Both the position numbers and the translations under genes were made by a program. The notes below the pieces were generated by a model that was not told the DNA's origin, ran no database searches, and saw only the letters and a list, made by a program, of their open reading frames with translations. Below, in pieces: positions 57,319 through 64,000 of a stretch of DNA of 64,000 bases. Every line of letters begins with the position of its first letter. Within the stretch, counting starts at the first letter, position 1. Source of the DNA: Heterobasidion occidentale (taxonomy: Eukaryota; Basidiomycota; Agaricomycetes; Russulales; Bondarzewiaceae); NCBI GenBank assembly GCA_039111635.1, contig JBCAQO010000001.1, positions 310,001-374,000 of the forward strand, in the 5' to 3' direction.

Positions 57319-58321
57319 ATGAGTCTCCTAACGCTTACGCAGGCGCGGCCCCTCGCCATCGCCTCTTTCGTCGTCAACTTCCTCGCCCAAACGGCCGGGA
57401 TGCTGATCAAGCCCAACATGAAAGACGTCGCCGACGCCGTGCGTCTCTCCCTAATTACCTCGCCTCTGCCCGTGTGTTCGCGTGTGTGCGTGCTCACGGG
57501 GCGCGACAGAACCACTACGCGTTTTCCCCGAACCCGTGGTTCATCGCGGGCTTCTTCTCGGCGCAGACCGTGATCCAGGCGTGGTGGCTCCGCACGCTGT
57601 GGACCATGCCCGAAGCGCAGGAGTTCGAGTCGGCCGACGACGAGGAGACGCGCGCGGCCACGCTCGCCTACGTGCCCGTATACGCCCTCGGCAACCTCTG
57701 CATCGGTACGCACCCCTCACCTCGCGCCCCTCACATTCCACATCTAACCACCCTCCACTTTCTAGCCGGCTGGCTCCTCTTCTGGCTCCGCTCCCAATTC
57801 CTCCTCTCCCAGTCCCTCGTCACGCTCAACACCCTCGCCCACCTCGCCGCCGTCTTCTTCCTCCCCGTCCTCTCCACCTCGCTCGCATCCCAATCCCGCA
57901 CGCGCGCGCGCTTGCTGCTGCATCTAGTCGCCAAGACGTTCGCAGGCGTCGCCGTGCTCGATCTCATCGACAACGGCGCCGTCGCGCTGCGCTTCGCGCA
58001 TCCAGACACGATGGCCACGGTCGGCGTGCCCGTCGTCTTCGGCCTGCTCGTGCGTCCGCCCTTTCGCCCGCCTCTGCGAAAGGCTTTCCTTTCTGATTTC
58101 GTTGGCCTCCGATGGGTCAGGCCCTGGTCTCGGACCCCGTGTTCGGCGCGTGCCTCGTCTACGATCTCGTTGCGCTCGCTGCGGGCCAGCAGGGGCGCTG
58201 GGGCGCGCAGCTGGCGTGGTACGCCGGCTCGACCGCCGCTGTCGTCGGGATTAAGGCATTGCAGGCTTTCTACAGCAAGCCGGGCGGTATCAGGCTCGGG
58301 AGGGAGAGCGACTTGTCCTGA
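57319..58321 (+). CDS. Multi-pass membrane protein, DUF1774-like, 266 aa
   Basis: Exons 57319-57438, 57510-57705, 57766-58049 and 58121-58321 join in frame (801 nt). Several hydrophobic segments are visible: PLAIASFVVNFLAQTAGM, WFIAGFFSAQTVIQAWWL, LAYVPVYALGNLCI, AGWLLFWLRSQFLLSQSLV and LAHLAAVFFLPVLSTSLA. The motif YAFSPNPWFIAGFF resembles fungal DUF1774 proteins, a family without assigned function. N-terminus short, no cleavable signal clear. The last exon has ALVSDPVFGACLVYDLVALA and a basic end. A TATA element lies 58 bp upstream. No frame errors. Confidence 0.65.
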
Positions 58322-58716
58322 GGACGGCTGTACCGGCATTTTTTGTTTATGAGGTCGTGGTGTGGGTTTAATCTGGTCTGTGTATTCTACTTCTCTTGTT
58401 ATGTTGGATGGTGGCGCGGGGCGACGTTTGCCTTGTGGTCAGATTAGCCGTCTTCTGCGTCGCGTACTCATTGTCATCTTACACAGAAAGTCGTTTTGAT
58501 AAGTGTCATAACATGCGATGCAATCTCAATCGGTCTATCTGATGTCTCCTTGGACCCAAACTACCCCGATGCCCGCGTCGGCACGGTGAATAGTAAATTG
58601 TCGAAAGCCCCTCGTTGAATATCGTACATGTACTAGGTTAATATATATGCACAAGGTAATCGCGGCGGCAGAGGTGCAGCTACTACGCATCAGCTTCACA
58701 GGGTGCACGACGAGGA
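58322..58716. other. Intergenic between convergent genes
   Basis: Nothing recognised. Confidence 0.4.
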
Positions 58717-59985
58717 TCAGACCGCCTCTGCCAAATAGCACTCCTGCGCGCCGTGGTCTGCGTCTCCGCACCCGGAGCACTCGTGCCGGTCGTCGTGCCT
58801 CCTGGAGTTACAGCCCCTCGCGAGCTGCCAGCTGAAACACAACTCGACGCCGTCGGGGTTCACGAGCGGCCCGCCGGCGCTGCGCCAGCACCGCGCGGGC
58901 GTCCCGTCCCAGAGCACGTCGGCGGTGCACCGCGACATGCCGGGGTGCCCGCGCGCGAGGCAGAGGGCACAGACGGGCAGGCCGGGGCGGGAGGAGGCGC
59001 GCGCGTTGGGCGAGCGCGCGCGCGGGCGTCTCTGTCTGGGGGAGGCGGACCGCCGGCGCGGGGAGCGGCTGCGGTCGCGGCTCCCGTCGCGGGAGAGGCG
59101 GTCGTGCATCATGCTTTCCGCCTGCATGGCGCGGTGTGGGGACGCGGGTGCGCAATGCGGAGACACGAGTGGGGAGGGGGGAGATGGGGAGGATAACGTC
59201 GTAGATGGGGGAGATGCTGAGCGGTGCGCTTGTGAGAGAAAGACGGAGCGGGAACTGACCTCGGCCATCGCGGCGACTTGCAGGTTCCGCAGGTGCTCGC
59301 TCGTGATGTTCCTGAGGAGCGTCTCGTTGAAGAGGCCGATGTTGAACGCCTCGCCGCCTCTGAAGCTGTCGTACCAGGAGCGGCGCACGCTCGCCTGGTA
59401 GCGCAGCAGAGCCGTCTCCCGTACTCCCGGAATCGGTAGGGGTGCGCGTCGAGGGCGCGGTAGAACGCCGTGACGGAGTCGACGAAGTCCGCCTCCCACC
59501 CGCACTTTTTCATCTCGTCCAGCATCACTATCATGCCGACGGACATCTGGCTCCACGTGAGATCGGCGTCCTGGACTACCTCGTCGGATGAGGCGAGCCC
59601 CTCGACGCGCGGGGCGCTGGCAGCCCTCGCGGGTGAAGTGCCACAGCTCCACGTACTCGAAGTTCGTCAGCCTGTCGATCGCGTAGCGGGAGGGCACGTA
59701 GGTGGGGTAGTCGGGCGCCGCGCGCGCCTCGTTGAAGGCGGGCAGGCTCGAGGCCTTCGTCGTCTTCCCAACTTGGCGGAGGCGCGCGTCGCTGGACACC
59801 AGCTGCGCGGCCCACAAGAGGCGCTGTCGCGCGTTGACGGCGGTCCACGTGCTCGCGAGGCGCAGCGCCGTCTGCTTGTCGCTCTCGCCTGGCAGCGCGA
59901 GGTCGCGTCGGACGCCGGCCCAGTCCGCGCTCGCGAACTCGGGGCAGACGTCTGCGTTGGGATCAGATGCTATGCGCGGGGGCAT
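58717..59985 (-). CDS. Gag-like zinc-knuckle protein
   Basis: Minus strand from ATG 59985 (MPPRIASDPNADVCPEFAS). N-terminal part has KQTALRLASTWTAVNARQRL and DRLTNFEYVELWHFTREGC. The frame changes near 59,612 and again at GGG near 59,428, between which VGMIVMLDEMKKCGWEADFV and AFYRALDAHPYRFR read in the middle frame; then LLRYQASVRRSWYDSFRGGE and FNETLLRNITSEHLRNLQ. An Arg/Ser-rich basic region is followed by CALCLARGHPGMSRC, a CFSW...C cluster and CSGCGDADHGAQEC (C-x2-C-x4-H-x4-C). The layout resembles ORFs that precede reverse transcriptase in some basidiomycete retroelements (possibly DIRS-like), but no RT is nearby. Could be a domesticated or orphan Gag. Confidence 0.6.
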   Translation of the reverse strand: MPPRIASDPNADVCPEFASADWAGVRRDLALPGESDKQTALRLASTWTAVNARQRLLWAAQLVSSDARLRQVGKTTKASSLPAFNEARAAPDYPTYVPSRYAIDRLTNFEYVELWHFTREGCQRPARRGARLIRRGSPGRRSHVEPDVRRHDSDAGRDEKVRVGGGLRRLRHGVLPRPRRAPLPIPGVRETALLRYQASVRRSWYDSFRGGEAFNIGLFNETLLRNITSEHLRNLQVAAMAEVSSRSVFLSQAHRSASPPSTTLSSPSPPSPLVSPHCAPASPHRAMQAESMMHDRLSRDGSRDRSRSPRRRSASPRQRRPRARSPNARASSRPGLPVCALCLARGHPGMSRCTADVLWDGTPARCWRSAGGPLVNPDGVELCFSWQLARGCNSRRHDDRHECSGCGDADHGAQECYLAEAV

Positions 59986-60541
59986 GATGGCAAGAGTTAA
60001 GAGGAGCGAGCCTGTGCGTTCACGCGCTGACGAGGCGGGTGCGGCCTAGGTCTTACGGAAGGTACGTATACACCCGTGCCTCACTCCCAGCTTAAGCCTT
60101 AGAAGCCAATGGACGGCACTGGAGGCCAGTCAGTTTCCGCATTCCGCTCCGTGACATCCTTGACGCCGCATTGCGCCTCGCCTCGGCCTCATCACGCACG
60201 CCTCCACCACTGACGAGAGAACTCAACAAAGTTCAAGCCGCAAAATCCTCTCTGCTGTTGTTTCATAGGTCATCTTGTCTTCGCTAGCGACGCTTCGTTT
60301 TCACCGACGTTCAACAGGGCTCTTCAAGGCCAGCCAGTCGCGCACGTGTGATACCGAACACATTTTGCGCCGGAATGTAAGCGTCAGGTCGCCGACATCG
60401 ACATAGGATTAGGATATGACGGTATAGCCAAGGCCCAAAGTCAGTCTATCCACGCCATCCGAGCCGTCCACTACGACGTCGAAACGAGAGTCGACCACTC
60501 GCCTAGCAACGAAAGTGCCCAAGGCGGTCCGCTCGCGGCAC
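59986..60541. other. Intergenic, nothing recognised
   Basis: Contains the promoter of the zinc-knuckle gene and the 3' flank of MCR1. No repeat or RNA gene seen. Confidence 0.4.
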
Positions 60542-62083
60542 TTAGAACTTGTACACCTGGTCCTCGGTGTACCCGAGCTCCTTGAGGATCCCGCCGACCG
60601 CGCCCTGCTTCGGGCCCTCCTTCTTCCCCGCAATCGCGGCGACCTGGCCGGGCGGGCCTATATTGCGTTTTTGAACGATAGGTCAGTCGAAGAGTTACCT
60701 TTTTGACGCGGAGGGGGAGAGGTGGAAGGGGAAGGGAGGGGAGGGGAGAGGGACGCACCGCAGACGAAGACTTTGACTTTGTCGTTGAGGGAGGGGGACG
60801 CGAGGTGCTGCTTTAGCACGTCTTTGGACAGGAATCCGGTGTGACCTGAGGAGACGCGAAAGAACAGGATGTCAGCAGACCGAGGATATGTACGCGACCT
60901 TCAGGCCGTGCGCGTGCTCCGAACAAAGGCCAGGGTCGCAGGCGTGCATAGCGGGGCGATCACGGCACGAGACGGAGGCCGCAAGCGAAAAGCGAGATCG
61001 CGCGCACCTGTCCACGCCTTGCCGCTCTCGGGCTTGTCGACGGCGTACAAGACATCGAACGTATCCGGGTGCGCCTTCCTGAGCGCGTCGAACTCCTCGC
61101 GGAGGAGGATGTCGGCCTCGGTCTGGTTCGCGAAGACGAGCTTGAACTTGGTCTTGTTGGACGGGTCGGCGAGCGCGTAGGTGAGGATCTGGTAGAGCGG
61201 GGTGCTGCGGGAGTCTTAGAGCGAGCGGAGAGGCGGAGCGAGGGAGGGACGTACATGCCGCTGCCGCCGCCGATGAGCGCGACCTCGTCGAACTCGTTCA
61301 CTACATGCCCGGCACGCGCACGAACATCACGAACCGACGTCAGCACCTACACGCGCAAACCCGACCGCCCGCGCGCGCGCGGCGTCTCCCCGACGTTGCC
61401 CGAACGCGGCCCACGCACCTTTATACGGGAACTTCGCGATCGGGCCCTTGATGCCGAGCGTGTCGCCGACCTTGAGGTCGTGGATGTGCTTCGAGGCGTT
61501 GCCGGCGTCGTATTTCTTGACGAGGAGCGCGAGCTCGCCGGGGGTGTCGGGCTGGGAGACGGGGGTGTACGGGCGCACGACGGGGCGGCCTTTGGCGTCC
61601 GTGAGGGCGGCGGGGTCGGAGGCGCGCACGAGGAGGCAGGAGGCGACGGGGAGGAGGGAGGCTTCGTTGTTCGGGAGCTCGAAGACGAAGCTGCGTGGGT
61701 GTCAGCTGGCAGGCAGGCCCGGCACGGAGAAGGGGGTAGTGGTTTGTGAGAAGGGGGACGCACGTGGCGGTGTTGTGGTTGTAGGGGACGACGCGCTTGA
61801 GCTTGAAGTCGAGGAAGTTCTGCGGGTCGAGCGGGCTCTTCTCTTGCACCTTCTTCGGCGTGGGCGCGGTGCTGTTGAGGAAGATGTAGCCGCCGAGGCC
61901 GAGGGTGCCGGCGGAGATGAGGTAGAGCGGGAGGTTCGACTGAGCCTTTTTCGGGGCGGATTCGGTCGTGTACCGGCGGGAGGCGGCGGCCTGTGGAGAT
62001 TTTGTGAGATTATTGGGTGCGGATCGCGAAAAGAAATGGGTTACGGCGGAGCGGGCCAAAGTGGCTGCGCGGATGAAGGACAT
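60542..62083 (-). CDS. MCR1: NADH-cytochrome b5 reductase, mitochondrial, 345 aa
   Basis: Reduces cytochrome b5 with NADH; fungal Mcr1 sits in the mitochondrial outer membrane and intermembrane space. Exons 62083-61764, 61690-61419, 61300-61255, 61204-61008, 60845-60759 and 60657-60542 splice to 1038 nt without error. The N-terminus is a basic, Ser/Ala-rich mitochondrial presequence ([20 protein letters not shown]), then a membrane segment [22 protein letters not shown]-binding [23 protein letters not shown], the NADH-binding GGGSGITPLYQIL and the CGPPGQ motif are all present, ending YTEDQVYKF. Length matches the family. It is divergent from HOG1 with 655 bp between. Confidence 0.95.
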
Positions 62084-62738
62084 TGGGGGGTGCGCTGGCT
62101 GGAGAAAATAGGATGTGGTGAACGAGCAGCAAGCGAGGCGACGAGGGACGGCGTTTGTGCAGTGTCGCGCTCAGGACACGCAATGGTGTCATCTCAGCTG
62201 ACGGCTGAGGAAAATGAAAAAAAAAATGAAATTATGGGACAAATTGGGCCGAAAGAGGCAAGGGTAACGTCATAAGGAAACCGAGGGAAACGAGGGAAAC
62301 GGCGGAGATCCAGATTGGTTTTCGCTTGCGGCGACGAATGGGGAGCGGGGTCTAATAATCATTCGCATCATCCATCGATCGTCGGCGCGTCTTTGGCGCT
62401 CGCCGTCTGCAACGGTATTGGGCGCCGCCTCTGCGTCGACGAGAACGGATGAGACGGCACGGATCCAGGACGATAGACCGGATTCGAAAGCTCACGGATG
62501 AGAGAGCAGAGCAGCCATTAATAAAGGGATCACGGGAGTGTGCAGTGTGCATGTATGTTAGCAATGGCGGGCGGGCAGCCACCGCATTACGACGCCGGTC
62601 TCGGCCATCCGAGCACTCCAACCAACCTTACATACCTTGCTCCCTCTCCCTCCAATCGACCTCGATCTTCCCTCTCCACCCTCTCACCCCACTTGCTCCT
62701 CGCTCCCAGCTCAACGTCGTCGTCCTATCGTCCCCCCC
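62084..62738. promoter_or_regulatory. Divergent promoter region of MCR1 and HOG1
   Basis: Shared upstream region. It holds GAAAC direct repeats near 62,278-62,302 (GGGAAAC three times) and an ATTGG (reverse CCAAT) near 62,313. No TATA element is clear for either gene. Confidence 0.35.
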
Positions 62739-64000
62739 ATGTCTTTCGTCAAGCTCAGCATCTTCGGCACCTCGTTCGAGGTACGCATCCGTGCCATCCT
62801 CGCCTAGCACGATTACTTTCCTCGCCTCGTGCCCCCGTTGCCTACGGCTACTGCCACACACAATGACGCACCCCTCGCGCCGTGCGTCATCGCCATCGGC
62901 GTTTCTCCTCCTGTTTCTCCGTCTAGCTGCTTCGTCCTCTTCGAGATCGTCTTCCTCACCGCCCGCCTTCGTTTCGCTAGGTCACAACGCGCTATGTCGA
63001 CCTCCAGCCCGTCGGCATGGGTCAGTCCCCTCCTCCCTCTGTCTATTCCCTCATCCTGACCACGCTACCTTGCCCACTCGTCGCAATCAGGCGCATTCGG
63101 CCTGGTGTGGTGCGTCTCGGCCTTCCTTCTCTGTCCTGACACGGCGTGTGCTGACATGCGGCGACGTCGGGGCGTCTCGTCAGTTCCGCAAAAGACCAGC
63201 TCACGGGCGCATCGGTCGCCGTGAAGAAGATCATGAAGCCGTTCAGCACCCCGTCTTTTCCCCCGCTATCCCCCTCCTCAGCAAGCGGACCTACCGCGAG
63301 CTCAAGCTGCTCAAGCACATCCAGCACGAGAACGTGAGTGCAGCAACCCCTTAACTCCCTGCTCGTCCATGTGCTTGGGCTCGTGCTTTAATGTGCTGAC
63401 CCCTCCCCGTCCTATCGCAGATCATCAGCCTCCGCGACGTCTTCATCTCGCCTCTCGAAGACATGTGCGTCCTTGTTCCCCTCCGCCCTTCTCTTCCCTT
63501 CTCTTCCTGCCACTCTTTTTGAAATCCCTTCCGCAACCACCGAGCTATACATAGCAGGCATCCGATTGATTCCCCGCACTTTACACCTTTGGCATCCCTT
63601 TGCCCTGCTCTACCTTGCGATCCTAATCCTGATTCTGATCTGAACACTGTCCTGATCTCGATCCCGATACGTACAGTTACTTTGTGACAGAACTCCTCGG
63701 AACCGACCTCCATCGCCTCCTAACGTCGCGGCCACTCGAGAAGCAGTTCATCCAGTATTTCTTGTACCAAATTCTGGTGCGTCACATCACCTCCTGGTTT
63801 CTCCCGTCCTTTCGCTTTCCGCTTTGGTGGACGGAATGTGATGTGTGATCGCATGCTCATGCTGACTGACACATGCGTCGCATTTAGCGCGGGCTGAAAT
63901 ATGTGCATTCGGCAGGCGTTGTGCACCGAGATCTCGTGAGTGTATCATCCATCTCTTAACGTGTTGACCTCCGCCCTCCGCCCTGGGCTCAGTATGGGTT
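62739..64000 (+). CDS. HOG1: Hog1/Sty1-type stress MAP kinase, 5' part
   Basis: Osmotic and general stress kinase. ATG at 62739 ([14 protein letters not shown]). Exons 62739-62780, 62981-63020, 63091-63109 (only 19 nt), from 63184, to 63333, 63421-63464, 63677-63776 and 63888-63935 give [20 protein letters not shown] (glycine loop, split over three exons), [17 protein letters not shown] (ATP-binding Lys), [44 protein letters not shown] and [15 protein letters not shown] (catalytic loop). The window ends in the next intron, before the TGY activation loop. Around 63249-63281 either one C is missing and six extra residues are read, or a 29-bp intron is used; the normal family sequence there is shorter. 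Confidence 0.93.

Noticed and set aside
62449..63354. 301-codon plus-strand frame over the HOG1 start
   Set aside because: It reads through HOG1 introns; only its last segment ([18 protein letters not shown]) is in the kinase frame.

Overview
This window looks like a scaffold from a mushroom-forming basidiomycete (Agaricomycetes). The genes are dense with 45-75 bp GT-AG introns. They include a Plavaka-type DNA transposase, a chromodomain Ty3/gypsy retrotransposon and a fungal galectin, beside ordinary fungal housekeeping genes (THO subunit 1, Ubp2, NADH-cytochrome b5 reductase, Hog1 MAP kinase). A run of exactly 100 N (29209-29308) shows it is a draft scaffold.

The left part (0 to about 42 kb) is accessory and repeat-rich. 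It holds a Ulp1-type SUMO-protease-like gene (571-2563, minus), a three-exon orphan (3169-4129), and two arms of a long diverged inverted repeat (about 6.88-8.19 kb and 13.72-15.30 kb). The arms carry about 35 copies of a 27-bp dyad motif and flank two multi-exon genes (8898-11925, 12271-13391). Next come a G-rich minisatellite (17.94-19.14 kb), another expanded-family gene (19762 to about 22.58 kb), a deaminase-like gene (22878-25141, minus), the Plavaka transposase (from 25955 to the gap), and after the gap a gypsy element with RT, RNase H, integrase, chromodomain, a separate zinc-knuckle ORF and an 833-bp 3' LTR (34388-35220). A hairpin-rich stretch with remains of a second gypsy element follows, then a tandem pair of HNH-like genes (37334-41420).

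The right part (about 42-64 kb) is core: THOC1 (minus), a small helical protein, galectin, a PRXL2/AhpC-TSA-like protein (minus), an F-box/nucleotidyltransferase-like gene, UBP2 (minus), a four-exon membrane protein, a gag-like zinc-knuckle gene (minus), MCR1 (minus) and the start of HOG1 (plus, cut by the window end).

Reading frames across the whole window, including probably essential genes, break at single-base changes in short homopolymers, mostly losses. Restoring length at those runs keeps the frames open, so I treat most frameshifts as base-calling errors and not as pseudogenes. The most unusual signals are the 27-bp dyad arrays in inverted arms, four hairpins with an identical loop and covarying stems (35480-35594), the zinc-knuckle ORF with its own TATA box placed after pol, and a 15-base doublet repeated upstream of three unrelated genes.
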